DNA of 64,000 nt from JACKCR01 sp041390305 (GTDB lineage: Bacteria > Eisenbacteria > RBG-16-71-46 > CAIMUX01): contig JAWKQE010000005.1 of assembly GCA_041390305.1 (NCBI GenBank), positions 1 through 64,000 of the forward strand, in the 5' to 3' direction. Positions within the stretch are counted from its first letter, which is position 1; the number at the start of each line of letters is the position of its first letter. Positions 1 to 8,684 of this stretch are shown one piece after another. Below the pieces are notes generated by a model that searched no databases, was not told where the DNA came from, and saw only the letters and a list, made by a program, of their open reading frames with translations. Made by a program: the position numbers and the translations under genes.

Positions 1-307
1 CCCTCGGGACGTGACGCCCGAAGCGACCCTGTCCGTAGCCCACCGAGTCGTCCCCGGCATCCACGAGTGGATCCGCGCTTCGACCGGGGCGTCGCTTCCC
101 GCCGCGTATCTCTCTCGCGGTGTGGCCGTGCTGCGCGATTCCACCCTCATCGTGAACCTGCCCGGCTCCCCGCGCGCCGTGACGGAATACCTCGCCCACC
201 TCGGGCAGATCCTTCCGCACGCGCTCGCCCAGATCCGGTCCGCGCCGGGAAGTCCCGAAGCGGACCAACACCCCACGCGCCCGAGAACGGAGCCATCCGA
301 ACAGTAG
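1..307 (+). CDS. mogA: Molybdenum cofactor protein MogA/MoaB, C-terminal part
   Basis: Only the C-terminal ~100 residues are in the window; the frame is open from base 2 and stops at 307. The visible start PRDVTPEAT is the conserved segment after the GGTG loop of MogA/MoaB molybdopterin adenylyltransferases. It is followed by the typical LSRGVAVLRDSTLIVNLPG strand that ends in the substrate-loop motif NLPGSP. The family adenylylates molybdopterin before molybdenum insertion in the cytoplasm. The second half resembles MogA more than MoaB (inference from memory of both families). The last ~20 residues are a polar tail. The 5' end and any operon partners lie outside the window. Confidence 0.82.
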   Translation, partial: PRDVTPEATLSVAHRVVPGIHEWIRASTGASLPAAYLSRGVAVLRDSTLIVNLPGSPRAVTEYLAHLGQILPHALAQIRSAPGSPEADQHPTRPRTEPSEQ

Positions 308-326
308 GCCTCCCGTCCGGCCGATA

Positions 327-355
327 CCTCCCTCAGGACCCGATCCCGAGGGAGG
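327..355 (+). promoter_or_regulatory. Hairpin that covers the ribosome-binding site of the S8 protease
   Basis: An exact 8-bp inverted repeat, CCTCCCTC (327-334) and GAGGGAGG (348-355), has a 13-nt loop. The right arm is the Shine-Dalgarno sequence of the protease that starts at 362, six bases before its ATG. If the stem forms in mRNA, the ribosome site is masked. The structure is read directly; a regulatory role is inference. There is no T-run after it, so a terminator for mogA is less likely. Confidence 0.5.
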
Positions 356-361
356 CAGCAC

Positions 362-2959
362 ATGCACATCGTACGGTCGTGGCGGAGCGTCCTCGCGCTC
401 GCGCTCGCCGCCACGTCGGGTACTGCCCACGCGGTCTCGTCGGGACCCGAGGGGCCAGAGGCGCAGGACGGAGTCTCCCGTCGGCTGGATCCACTCCTCC
501 GCTACGAACTCGAAGCGGCACGGACTCGGGGAGACGACGCACCGATCTTCGAGGCTCTCTCCTCCTCGCCCGCCGGTGACACGAAGATCGATGGATCCCT
601 CTCCGTCACGCCGTACGTCCCGGCGCCGTGGACCGGTTCGGCGCGAGGCGCCTCCGAGAATCACGACGGCTACATTGCATGCTGGGTTCGTATCGAGCCG
701 GGAACGGAACTCCCGTCAGGACTCTCCCTCGAGCTCTACGGCGATCGGATCGCTTCGGGTCGCCTGCGAATCTCGGAGATCGAACAGCTCGTGGAGGTGG
801 ACGGCGTACTCGCCATCGAAGCCGCCCGACGCACGCGTCCGTCGCTCGACCTCAGCGTCCCCGAGATCGGCGCGAGCGATGTCCATGCCGGCACGGCCTC
901 TCCCTCTCTCCCCGCCGGGAAGATGGGAACGAACGCCGTCGTCGGCATCGTCGACACCGGAATCGACATCACTCACGGGGACTTCCTCGCCGACAACGCG
1001 ACCCGGATCGTCGCGCTCTGGGACCAGACCGCCGCGTCGACCCACCCACCCGACGTGTTCGGCTACGGACGCGAATGGACTCCCGCCGAGATCGATGCCG
1101 GCTCCTGCACGGAAGCCGACGCGGACGGACACGGCACGCACGTCGCCGGCACCGCCGCGGGTTCCGGTCACGCGACTGGAAATGGGCAGGCGGCCGGCCG
1201 ATTCGTGGGCGTCGCCCCCGAGGCCCGCATCGTGGTCGTGAAGACGGACTTCTACACGAGCTCGATCGTCGATGCCATCGACTACGTGTTTGCGAAGGCG
1301 GACGAGCTGAACCTGCCCGCGGTCGTGAACCTGAGCCTCGGCCACCACTACGGCCCGCACGACGGCACCGAGGCCACGGACCTCGCAATGGACGCGCTCG
1401 TCGGCCCGGGACGGATCATCGTCGCCGCCGCGGGAAACGAACAGGAAGACGGAATCCACGCGGAAGCGTCCGTTCCCCGTGGCGGAACGGAGGAGATCCG
1501 CCTCACCGTGCCGTCGTACACGCCACACGCCGGCCTCGGAAACGACCTCATCCTCGTCGACGGATACTACGACGAGGCGGCCACGTTGGCGCTGACCTTG
1601 ATCACTCCGAGCGGACAACTCGTCGGCCCCGTCACTCCCGCACAGACGGTCGAGCTGCCGACCAGCGACGGCGCGGTTCGGATCGAGAACGACGTCTTCG
1701 ACGCCACCACGGCGGACCACAACCTGCATATCCAGATCTGGGATCTCCGCACGGGCGAGTCGCCCGAAGCGGGAACCTGGAGGATCCAGCTCGAGAACAC
1801 GAGTCCGGCCGGAGTGGCGGAGAACGCCCAGGCCGATTTCTGGATCTACTACCAATCGCTGTCCTCGTCGGACCCGCCGACGTTCGACTCTGCGTGGGGA
1901 ATGACGGCCGAGAAGCTCGTCGCGTCCCCCGCGAGCGCGGACTCGGTGATCGCCGTCGCTGCCTACGTCACGAGGACGTCCTGGCAGAGTGTCGACGGCA
2001 GCACCTACTCCTACAACCCCGCGCCCGCGCTGGGAGACATCGCTCCCTTCAGCTGCCGCGGCCCGAGGCGGGACGGCGCCCTCAAACCCGACGTCGCCGC
2101 CCCGGGAGTCGGCATCGGGGCCGCCCTCTCCGCGGATCACCGCACGTCCAGCGCATGGGTGCTGCCGGACGGTGTGCACTACATCATGCAGGGCACGAGC
2201 ATGGCGGCACCTCACGTCACGGGCGTCGTCGCACTCATGCTCGACACGCACGGCTTCCTCTCCCAAGAGGAGGTGCTCTCCCGCCTCTCGTCCTCCGCAC
2301 GAGCCGACGCGCTCACCGGAGACGTGCCGAACACGGCCTTTGGCGCCGGCAAGGTCGACGCGATCGCGGCACTCACCGGGCCCATTCCCGTCGCCCTCCT
2401 CGGCCTCGAAGCCTCTCGTGAAGAGGACGGCGTACACCTCCTCTGGTCGGTCTCCGAGTCCCTGTCGGACCTGACCTTCGAGGTCGAGCGCGCAACCGTC
2501 ACGTCGACTGCCGGAGACGAGACAGACCGGACTCTGGTCGGGGTCACCGGGCCGGGCCCTCACTACGAGTTCATCGACGGCGACGCTCCGTCCGAGCAGG
2601 ATCTCGCCTATTGGCTCACTTCGACACAGTACGGCCAGGTCGTCCAGGGACCGTTCTACGTGTCGCGCGAGACGCTCCCCGCGGGCCTCGAACTCTCGGC
2701 ACCCTGGCCGAACCCGTTCTCGGGCGATGTCCGCTGGACCCTGTCTCTTCCCGCACCAGCCGACGTTTCCCTCGACGTGATCGATGCAGCTGGACGCCGG
2801 GTGACGGAACTCCACGACGGTCCCCTGCCGGCGGGAACCTCCTCGCTCTCGTGGGACGGCCGGGGCGCCACAGGTGTCCGACTCGGCTCCGGAGTCTACT
2901 GGCTCCGCGCACGCTGGAACGGCACGGCGAAGACGGAACGTCTCGTCCTCGTTCGCTGA
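362..2959 (+). CDS. Secreted subtilisin-like (S8) protease with C-terminal FlgD-like sorting domain
   Basis: This is an 865-residue exported serine protease. A signal peptide covers about residues 1-24 (cut near AHA-V). The S8 triad is visible: Asp198 in GIVDTG, His257 in DGHGTHVAG and Ser613 in QGTSMAAPHVTG. A long insert between His and Ser (about 370-530) resembles the beta-sandwich of larger subtilases. The last ~85 residues start with APWPNPFSG and end with SGVYWLRARW...RLVLVR. This is the FlgD-Ig/type IX-like C-terminal domain seen on secreted proteins of FCB bacteria. The probable role is extracellular proteolysis; the substrate is unknown. The start is fixed by a GAGGGAGG ribosome site six bases upstream. 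Confidence 0.92.
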   Translation: MHIVRSWRSVLALALAATSGTAHAVSSGPEGPEAQDGVSRRLDPLLRYELEAARTRGDDAPIFEALSSSPAGDTKIDGSLSVTPYVPAPWTGSARGASENHDGYIACWVRIEPGTELPSGLSLELYGDRIASGRLRISEIEQLVEVDGVLAIEAARRTRPSLDLSVPEIGASDVHAGTASPSLPAGKMGTNAVVGIVDTGIDITHGDFLADNATRIVALWDQTAASTHPPDVFGYGREWTPAEIDAGSCTEADADGHGTHVAGTAAGSGHATGNGQAAGRFVGVAPEARIVVVKTDFYTSSIVDAIDYVFAKADELNLPAVVNLSLGHHYGPHDGTEATDLAMDALVGPGRIIVAAAGNEQEDGIHAEASVPRGGTEEIRLTVPSYTPHAGLGNDLILVDGYYDEAATLALTLITPSGQLVGPVTPAQTVELPTSDGAVRIENDVFDATTADHNLHIQIWDLRTGESPEAGTWRIQLENTSPAGVAENAQADFWIYYQSLSSSDPPTFDSAWGMTAEKLVASPASADSVIAVAAYVTRTSWQSVDGSTYSYNPAPALGDIAPFSCRGPRRDGALKPDVAAPGVGIGAALSADHRTSSAWVLPDGVHYIMQGTSMAAPHVTGVVALMLDTHGFLSQEEVLSRLSSSARADALTGDVPNTAFGAGKVDAIAALTGPIPVALLGLEASREEDGVHLLWSVSESLSDLTFEVERATVTSTAGDETDRTLVGVTGPGPHYEFIDGDAPSEQDLAYWLTSTQYGQVVQGPFYVSRETLPAGLELSAPWPNPFSGDVRWTLSLPAPADVSLDVIDAAGRRVTELHDGPLPAGTSSLSWDGRGATGVRLGSGVYWLRARWNGTAKTERLVLVR

Positions 2960-3092
2960 CGAGTTGCGGCGCACCGCGCGCGCGGCTACGTTCGTGTGGG
3001 TGATCGACCTGCTTCCGGGCGGCTCCATCCGAATCAGCTCTCTCGTTCTCGCCGATCACGTCGGTGCTCCGGAGACCGATGCGGAGTTCCCG

Positions 3093-4640
3093 ATGCAAGA
3101 GGGGGCAACGATTCCACATTCCTCCCACCCAGAGTCGCAACCCGAGCACAACGTCCGGGACGCGCGCAATGTCCGGGATGCGTGCAACGTGCGGGACGCG
3201 TGCGACGAGCGGGACGCGCGCGACGAGCGCCGCGAAGGCCCGGACGCAAAGCCGCGGGCCGACGTCCTCGCGGTCTTCGCGCGCGCTCCTCGGCTCGGCT
3301 TCGTGAAGACCCGCCTCGTCCCGCGACTCGGGCAGGACGGGGCTCTCGAGTTCTACCGGGCAGCACTCCTCGACACGATGGAGTCAGCGGCGTCCGTCAC
3401 CTGCCGACGCGTGCTCTTCTGCACGCCCGGATCGGACGAAGACCGTGAACTCCTACGCGGCGAGGGGATCGAAGACGACATCGTCTTTCAGGAAGGCGAA
3501 TCACTCGGCGACAGAATGGAGTCCGCGTTCTCCGCGCTCTTCCGCGCGCCGCTCGTGCATCGGGTCGTGCTGATCGGTACCGACAGTCCCGATCTTCCGG
3601 CGGAGACGATCTCCGCGGCGTTCACTGCACTCGAGGAGTTCGACGCGGTGCTCGGCCCGGCCATGGACGGCGGCTACACCCTGATCGGACTCCGGAGGGA
3701 ATCGCTCTCCGGATGGAGCAGCGACGCCCTCTTCGCGGGAGTACCGTGGTCGAGCGACGATACTCTGCTCCACACCGTCCGGCGCTTCCGCGAACTCGGA
3801 CTCACGACCGGTCTGGTCGCTCCCTGGTGGGACGTGGATCTACCGGAGGATCTCGATCGCCTGGCGATCCGGCTCCGCGTGGCGCGGGAGCTAGGGCTGC
3901 TGCGCGCCCGCCGGAGCGCCGCGTTCCTCGGGATCCGCGGACACCCCTTCGGTCGGCGCGCCGACTCCCGGCGCGATCGCTTCTCCGCCCGGAGACGCCG
4001 AGCCCTCCGCCCCGGGAGCGCTTCCCGACGAGGGGGCGGCTTCGATCGACGGCAGCATCGGGCCGATCGGATCCTCGATCCAAGCAGGCGGAGGCGATCC
4101 CTTCGGCGTGGCGAGCAGGAGTTCGACCCGCCGGTTCATCGACCGGTTCTCGTCCGTGTCGTTCGGCCGCAGAGGCCTCGTGTCGGCGTAGCCGATCGCG
4201 ACGAGCTGCTTCCCGTCGAGCTCGGAGTTCTCGCGATTGTATCGAACGACACGCGCGGCACGGGCCGCGGACAGCTCCCACTTCGATGGACACGTCGCGT
4301 TCGAGATCGGAATGTCGTCCGTGTGCCCCTCGATCTGGAGCTCGTACGGGTAGCGTTCGAGCGCGGGAACGAGACGAGAGATGACTTCCAGCGCCTCGTT
4401 CCGGAGATCCGCCCGGCCCGGATCGAAGAGGAGTTGTCCGTCGATCCGGACTCTCAATCCCTCGTCCGTCATCTTCGCGGAGAGCGGCCCACCGATCTCG
4501 TGGACGAGCGCTTCCACTTCCTTCTCCACCCAACGGCGCTCGCGCTCTTCCGCCGCGGACGCAATCCCCTTGGTGGGAGCGGAGTCGAGTTGCGGATTGT
4601 CGAGAGTGCGGTCACGTGTTCCGAGCGCGGTCTGGACTGA
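3093..4640 (+). CDS. TIGR04282-type (DUF2064) glycosyltransferase-like protein with open C-terminal extension
   Basis: About residues 50-260 (from DVLAVFARAP to the region around nt 3900) match the TIGR04282/DUF2064 family. These are small GT-A-fold transferases often found near radical-SAM/selenodomain genes. Visible landmarks are the N-terminal ARAP...GFVKTRL motif, the IGTDSPDLP motif and the MDGGY(T)LIGLR motif. ATG 3093 was chosen because GGAG lies just upstream; the frame is open further back, into the protease gene. Residues 20-49 are an 18-bp-repeat-encoded RDAR/RDAC stretch. After the domain the frame stays open for another ~740 bases, antisense to motB, and the tail is Arg/Ser rich. 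That tail is either an artefact of high GC, a missed stop through an indel, or a real antisense extension. The reaction is not known. Confidence 0.7.
   Translation: MQEGATIPHSSHPESQPEHNVRDARNVRDACNVRDACDERDARDERREGPDAKPRADVLAVFARAPRLGFVKTRLVPRLGQDGALEFYRAALLDTMESAASVTCRRVLFCTPGSDEDRELLRGEGIEDDIVFQEGESLGDRMESAFSALFRAPLVHRVVLIGTDSPDLPAETISAAFTALEEFDAVLGPAMDGGYTLIGLRRESLSGWSSDALFAGVPWSSDDTLLHTVRRFRELGLTTGLVAPWWDVDLPEDLDRLAIRLRVARELGLLRARRSAAFLGIRGHPFGRRADSRRDRFSARRRRALRPGSASRRGGGFDRRQHRADRILDPSRRRRSLRRGEQEFDPPVHRPVLVRVVRPQRPRVGVADRDELLPVELGVLAIVSNDTRGTGRGQLPLRWTRRVRDRNVVRVPLDLELVRVAFERGNETRDDFQRLVPEIRPARIEEELSVDPDSQSLVRHLRGERPTDLVDERFHFLLHPTALALFRRGRNPLGGSGVELRIVESAVTCSERGLD
3152..3241 (+). repeat. 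18-bp tandem repeat, five imperfect copies
   Basis: Five consecutive 18-bp units begin at 3152, 3170, 3188, 3206 and 3224. They share a core CGxxCGGGACGCGxGC and become more divergent at the 3' end. Each unit encodes a six-residue block of the type (N/D)(V/E)RDA(R/C). The array lies in the N-terminal extension of the TIGR04282-like protein, before the conserved domain. Confidence 0.8.
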
Positions 4641-4796
4641 ACCGACGAGCTCCCGGTACTTCACGACGTCGAGTGTGGAGTAGGACGCGATCAGCACGAA
4701 GAAGACGAGCAAGAGGCTCATGAGGTCGCCATAGGTCATGGCCCAGGCGGGAGCCCCCTCTTCGCATCGGGACCTTCGGAACGGGTACTCCTGCAT
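3891..4796 (-). CDS. motB: MotB-type stator protein with OmpA-like peptidoglycan-binding domain
   Basis: About 301 residues. One N-terminal transmembrane helix (about 20-40) carries the proton-channel aspartate Asp24 in the motif YGDLMSLLLVFFVL, preceded by PAW as in MotB. The OmpA/MotB domain (about 115-225) contains LLFDPGRADL, IEGHTDD and the SAARAARVV and NRRVELLL motifs that bind peptidoglycan. A Pro/Gly/Ala-rich tail of ~60 residues follows. With MotA it should form an ion-driven stator in the inner membrane anchored to the wall. GTG at 4799 immediately precedes the ATG at 4796; either could start. It follows motA by nine bases. No flagellar structural gene is in the window. Confidence 0.93.
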   Translation of the reverse strand: MQEYPFRRSRCEEGAPAWAMTYGDLMSLLLVFFVLIASYSTLDVVKYRELVGSVQTALGTRDRTLDNPQLDSAPTKGIASAAEERERRWVEKEVEALVHEIGGPLSAKMTDEGLRVRIDGQLLFDPGRADLRNEALEVISRLVPALERYPYELQIEGHTDDIPISNATCPSKWELSAARAARVVRYNRENSELDGKQLVAIGYADTRPLRPNDTDENRSMNRRVELLLATPKGSPPPAWIEDPIGPMLPSIEAAPSSGSAPGAEGSASPGGEAIAPGVGAPTEGVSADPEERGAPAGAQQP

Positions 4797-4805
4797 CACA
4801 TCGCC

Positions 4806-5591
4806 TTACGCCGCGGGACGGAGCCGGTTCTCCGGGGGCTTTCCGGTGGTCTGGCGTCCGTAACCGAGGAGGCCATAGAGGCGTCGCTCGACCAGGCGCG
4901 GATGGTGGCCGGCCAGGATCGATAGCAGCCCCTGCGTCGCGAGTTCGCGCGCCATCAGCTCCGACCGCTGTCTCTCCGCCAACTTGTCCGCGATCGGGAG
5001 GAAGATGACGTACGCGAGAAACGCGCCGTAGAAAGTGGTGAGGATCGCCACCGCCATCGCGCTACCGATCTTGGACGGATCGTCCATCTCGCTCAGCATC
5101 TGAACGAGACCGACGAGGGTTCCGATCATCCCGAACGCAGGTGCGGCCTGCCCCATGGACCGGAAGATCCGCTCTCCTCGCTCGTGGCGCTCCGCCTCCG
5201 CGGCCGTTTCCGCCCGGAGCATCGACTCGATCACACTCGGTTCGGTTCCATCGACGGCGAGGGAGACTCCGCGCTTGAGGAAAGGATCGGCCACGCGGGT
5301 CTTCTCCATGGCGAGGAGGCTCTCCTTCCGCACCTCCTTCGCGAGCGCGCCGAGGATCGGAACGAGATCCTCGGGCCGCTCGGATCGCGTGCGGAACGCC
5401 TGCTTCAGAACCTGGACGGTTCCGAGGAAGTTCGAGATCGGGAATTTCACGAGCGTCGTCGCAAACGTTCCACCGACGACGATGAGAAGCGAGGGAAGAT
5501 TCCAAAACGCCTTGGGTGATTGTCCCAAGGCGATGGCCAGCGTCACGAATGCGATGCCGAGGGCGAGCCCTATGACCGTCCCGCGATCCAC
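4806..5591 (-). CDS. motA: MotA-type stator protein (MotA/TolQ/ExbB family)
   Basis: 261 residues with the classic MotA layout. Two N-terminal membrane helices (TVIGLALGIAFVTLAIALG and LPSLLIVVGGTFATTLV) are followed by a cytoplasmic loop with charged residues that touch the rotor. Two further helices lie in the C-terminal half, including APAFGMIGTLVGLVQML, the diagnostic MotA/ExbB segment, and MAVAILTTFYGAFLAYVIFLP. The start is GTG with GGGAGG six bases upstream. It is co-directional with motB downstream and the sensor and HDOD genes upstream. It is likely the inner-membrane ion channel subunit of a motility or gliding motor. Confidence 0.95.
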   Translation of the reverse strand: MDRGTVIGLALGIAFVTLAIALGQSPKAFWNLPSLLIVVGGTFATTLVKFPISNFLGTVQVLKQAFRTRSERPEDLVPILGALAKEVRKESLLAMEKTRVADPFLKRGVSLAVDGTEPSVIESMLRAETAAEAERHERGERIFRSMGQAAPAFGMIGTLVGLVQMLSEMDDPSKIGSAMAVAILTTFYGAFLAYVIFLPIADKLAERQRSELMARELATQGLLSILAGHHPRLVERRLYGLLGYGRQTTGKPPENRLRPAA

Positions 5592-5665
5592 GGATCCTCC
5601 CTAAAGGCCGGTGGGGCGGCGAACAGCATTCTCCGCGCCGACTTCCGACGACGTTGCACTACCCA

Positions 5666-7405
5666 TCAAGCTGCCGAACCGTGGCGCTGGCGTTCGTTCC
5701 GAGACTTCGGGATCTCGAGTCGGATCGTTGGCACGCCGTGCTCGTTCGGCGCAACGCGGAGCGAGCCCCGATGGCTCCGCACCGCGTGATTGACGAGGAC
5801 CATGGCATGGCTTCGGTCGTCCTCGTCCAGCTTCTGGGCGAGGCGTGCCACTCCATCTCCCTCGGTCGTCGGTTCGAGCACGATCGTGAGACTGTCCGCT
5901 TCCCGGAGCGTCACGGTCAGTCCGCTGACATGTGGGTCGTCCGTCATCCGGTCGATGAGGACACCCAGTACGATCGACCATTTCTCCGGATCGAGTTGAA
6001 CTCGGCCCGTCTCCAGGTCGACTCTCCGATCGACCTCGATGGCCCTGACGGAGAGACGCGCGCTCACGCGTGAGAGCGCACGATCGACGAGACTCGCGGC
6101 CCGAATGGACCGGTTTCTCCAGCTCACCTGTTCCGTACGGATCGACTCGAGCAGAGCGTGCACGTCCGTCTGGGCCTGCAGCCACTCCAGCTGCACCTCG
6201 AGCTGGAGGAAATGATCGACCGCGCGCCCGGTCGGTTCGGACTCGTCCCGCAGGAGTCCCAAGTAGCCGCGAATCGACCGGACATGACGGCGGAGCGTCT
6301 CCGCTTCGTCCACCCCGAGCACGAACGGATCGCCACCCGACACCGGCCCGGCCGTAACCGACCTCGGACCGGCGGCGGTTGAACTCCGCTCACTCTCACG
6401 GGATCCATGATCTGCGCCCGTTGCGCGGGACGAGGAGCCGTTCCTCTCCGCACCGGGCATCGTCTTCTCATCCGCGATCCCGGCGTCAGCTCGCCCCGTC
6501 GTCCGCAGCTCCGCGCCTGGACATCCACCGGACCGGCGGAACCTCACGAGCAGGGTGGGGTCGACTTCGAGATCGGGTTGGAGCTGCTGGACGGCCACTT
6601 CGTACGGTGCGAGCGCTCCGTCGCTCTCGAGGAGGATCTCCGCCGCGATCCTGCCCTCCGATTCCTCCGCCTGGAGCAGCGCCCGATGAAGCGCTTCCGA
6701 GGCTTCGACCCGAAGCGCGGCGCTGATCCGCTGGCCGAGGAGCTCCCGTCCCGTCCGGCGCAGGAGCTTCAGTGCCGATTCGTTCGCGATTCTGACGACG
6801 CCGTTCACGTCGACGAGCAGGATCGCCTCACTCGTCAGGTCCAGCACGGCATCCAGATGCCGAGATGCGGACTCGAAAGAACGATGCATGCGTACCGCGC
6901 GGTCGGACTCGTTGAGTCGGCTGAGCGCGGCACCGGCGAGACGGCCGAGGAACTGGAGATCCTGGGACGACACCATGGTCAGCTCGTGCCGGGAGTCGAC
7001 GCGCAGGACCCCGAAGCCGAGCACGCCGTTCTTCGTCTCCAGCGGAAGGAAGAACTCGTCCTCGTAGAACCGCTCCGTGCGGAGATCTGGATCCGGTGGC
7101 TCCACCGACGATTCGGATCGCTCCAGCGCCTCCGGCGGCACGGGCCGCGCATCTTCCTCGAGACAGCGTTCGTTCCAGGCACCGACGAACTGGTAGGTAC
7201 CGGACTCGTGACAGTAGCGATAGAGACGGAACCGGAACCGCGCCGCCGGCGACGGAAGGAGTCTCGTGGCCAGCACTCGGGCGAGGGTGAATCCGATCGC
7301 GTCGGGCCCCGTCTCGCTGTCGAGGAGGGCATCGAGCATCGACGCATCCCAACCGGCCCACGCCACGACGCTCGCCTCCTTCTCGTCCCGCACGCCGATA
7401 GGCAT
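5666..7405 (-). CDS. GAF-PAS sensor protein with degenerate histidine-kinase core
   Basis: About 579 residues from ATG 7405 (GGAGGAGGCGGAAG upstream); an upstream GTG at 7432 overlaps the HDOD stop. A GAF-like region (about 20-165, including FFLPLETKNGVLGFGVLRVDS) is followed by a PAS domain (about 185-300: LDLTSEAILLVDVNGVVRIANESA), a disordered linker and a kinase-like end. In the dimerisation helix the SIRGYLGLL segment is kept, but the position where the phospho-accepting His normally sits is Glu (ETLRRHVRS). The N-box lacks its Asn and no glycine-rich G1/G2 boxes are seen. It is likely a pseudokinase that senses and transmits by protein contact. It is flanked by an HDOD gene and motAB in one operon, suggesting motility control (inference). 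Confidence 0.75.
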   Translation of the reverse strand: MPIGVRDEKEASVVAWAGWDASMLDALLDSETGPDAIGFTLARVLATRLLPSPAARFRFRLYRYCHESGTYQFVGAWNERCLEEDARPVPPEALERSESSVEPPDPDLRTERFYEDEFFLPLETKNGVLGFGVLRVDSRHELTMVSSQDLQFLGRLAGAALSRLNESDRAVRMHRSFESASRHLDAVLDLTSEAILLVDVNGVVRIANESALKLLRRTGRELLGQRISAALRVEASEALHRALLQAEESEGRIAAEILLESDGALAPYEVAVQQLQPDLEVDPTLLVRFRRSGGCPGAELRTTGRADAGIADEKTMPGAERNGSSSRATGADHGSRESERSSTAAGPRSVTAGPVSGGDPFVLGVDEAETLRRHVRSIRGYLGLLRDESEPTGRAVDHFLQLEVQLEWLQAQTDVHALLESIRTEQVSWRNRSIRAASLVDRALSRVSARLSVRAIEVDRRVDLETGRVQLDPEKWSIVLGVLIDRMTDDPHVSGLTVTLREADSLTIVLEPTTEGDGVARLAQKLDEDDRSHAMVLVNHAVRSHRGSLRVAPNEHGVPTIRLEIPKSRNERQRHGSAA

Positions 7406-7428
7406 CGTACTTCCGCCTCCTCCGCGGC

Positions 7429-8412
7429 TCACTGCAGGTTCAGGGCGCTGAGGAACGCCTGAGCCTTCTCCATCTCGCCCTCGAGGTCCTGAAGCAGCTC
7501 CCCGATCGCCTTCTCGCCGAGATCGAGATGCTCGAGAACCCGGGCATCGATCCGCTCCATCGCGCTCGTGGTGTAGTGGCTACCCGCAGGCGGCACCAAG
7601 CTGATGAGATCGTCGTTCTCGGACTCGATCGACTCGTCCTCGGTCGTGAGATCTATCGACTCGGGGATGCGCTCTTCGGCGACGTGGCTCAGCTCGTTTG
7701 CCAGATAGATACAGACGGCGAGTTCGGACGTTTCGAGCGCGGCAACGGGATCGTGGTGCACTCCGATGCCTTCCGCGATATGTGGCGGGAAGTTCCACTT
7801 CTGAGCGATGAGCTTCCCGAGTTCGGCATGATCGAGCCCGAGCACGGTCTTCTCCGCCGCGTGGAGCTGCATACCGTTCTTCTCGGCCAGATCGAAGGCC
7901 TGGCCGAACTCCTGAGGGAAGTAGTGGTCGAACACGATCCGTCCCATGTCGTGGATGAGACCCGCGAGGAAGGCCTCTTCGGAATCGAGATTCCGCTGCT
8001 TCTTCGCGATGAGTCGTGCGGCCGACGCAGTGAAAACCGAGTGCGCCCAGAACCTGCGACGATCGAACCTGGGATCGTGCCCGGCACCGGAGAACGCGTT
8101 CACGAGGCTCGTGGAGAGCGCGATGTTGCGAACGGTCCGGTACCCGAGCAGGATGACGGCGTGGTTGATGGAGGAAACGCGGCGGTTGAGCCCGTAGAAC
8201 GGTGAGTTCACGATCTTGAGAATCGCGGTGACCATGGACTGGTCCTTGCCGACGACGTCCGCGACCTGCTGACCAGAGACGGTGGGACTGTCGGCCAACG
8301 CGATCACCTTGGAGACGACCGCCGAGAGCGCAGGCAGGCTCTGAAGTCGGCTGATGTTCCTGCGTACCCGCTCCTCGACCGTGGTGTCCGCGGGTCTCTG
8401 CTCGATCGTCAT
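7429..8412 (-). CDS. HDOD domain signalling protein
   Basis: 327 residues from ATG 8412, chosen because GAGGGG lies six bases upstream; the frame is open back to 8562. The HDOD domain (about 20-220) shows LQSLPALSAVVSKVIAL, the helix INHAVILLGYRTVRNIAL and a partly preserved HD-like GLIHDMGRIVFDHYF segment. HDOD proteins are non-catalytic relatives of HD-GYP phosphodiesterases and work in bacterial signalling and motility. The C-terminal ~80 residues are acidic, then helical (LEHLDLGEKAIGELLQDL), and are unique. The gene heads the HDOD - pseudokinase - motA - motB operon; its stop overlaps the next frame's GTG. Confidence 0.9.
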   Translation of the reverse strand: MTIEQRPADTTVEERVRRNISRLQSLPALSAVVSKVIALADSPTVSGQQVADVVGKDQSMVTAILKIVNSPFYGLNRRVSSINHAVILLGYRTVRNIALSTSLVNAFSGAGHDPRFDRRRFWAHSVFTASAARLIAKKQRNLDSEEAFLAGLIHDMGRIVFDHYFPQEFGQAFDLAEKNGMQLHAAEKTVLGLDHAELGKLIAQKWNFPPHIAEGIGVHHDPVAALETSELAVCIYLANELSHVAEERIPESIDLTTEDESIESENDDLISLVPPAGSHYTTSAMERIDARVLEHLDLGEKAIGELLQDLEGEMEKAQAFLSALNLQ

Positions 8413-8684
8413 CGTTTTCCCCTCGTGTTCCGCATCCGATGCCGATTCCTCCGGTCGGGAAAGACGACCATCCCCGTGCGGGGCAAGAGCCCACGGCACC
8501 GCATCCCGGAGGGAATCCCCCTGTCCTCTTGGGTTACCCGTCATGGCTGGTATCGGTGTCAAAAAGGGGGAACTTGAAGCATCTCGCAGCTGGTGAGGGC
8601 TGTGCGCGAGGAGTGGCGGAGGGGAGAAGGTTCTGCAGCCGGCGGCAGATCCTTCCCAAGGGGCCGGATGCGCCGCTCTCCCTG

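Noticed and set aside
716..3028. A 770-codon open frame on the minus strand opposite the S8 protease
   Set aside because: It is the mirror frame of a gene with a full catalytic triad; it has no ribosome site and a composition typical of GC-rich antisense frames.
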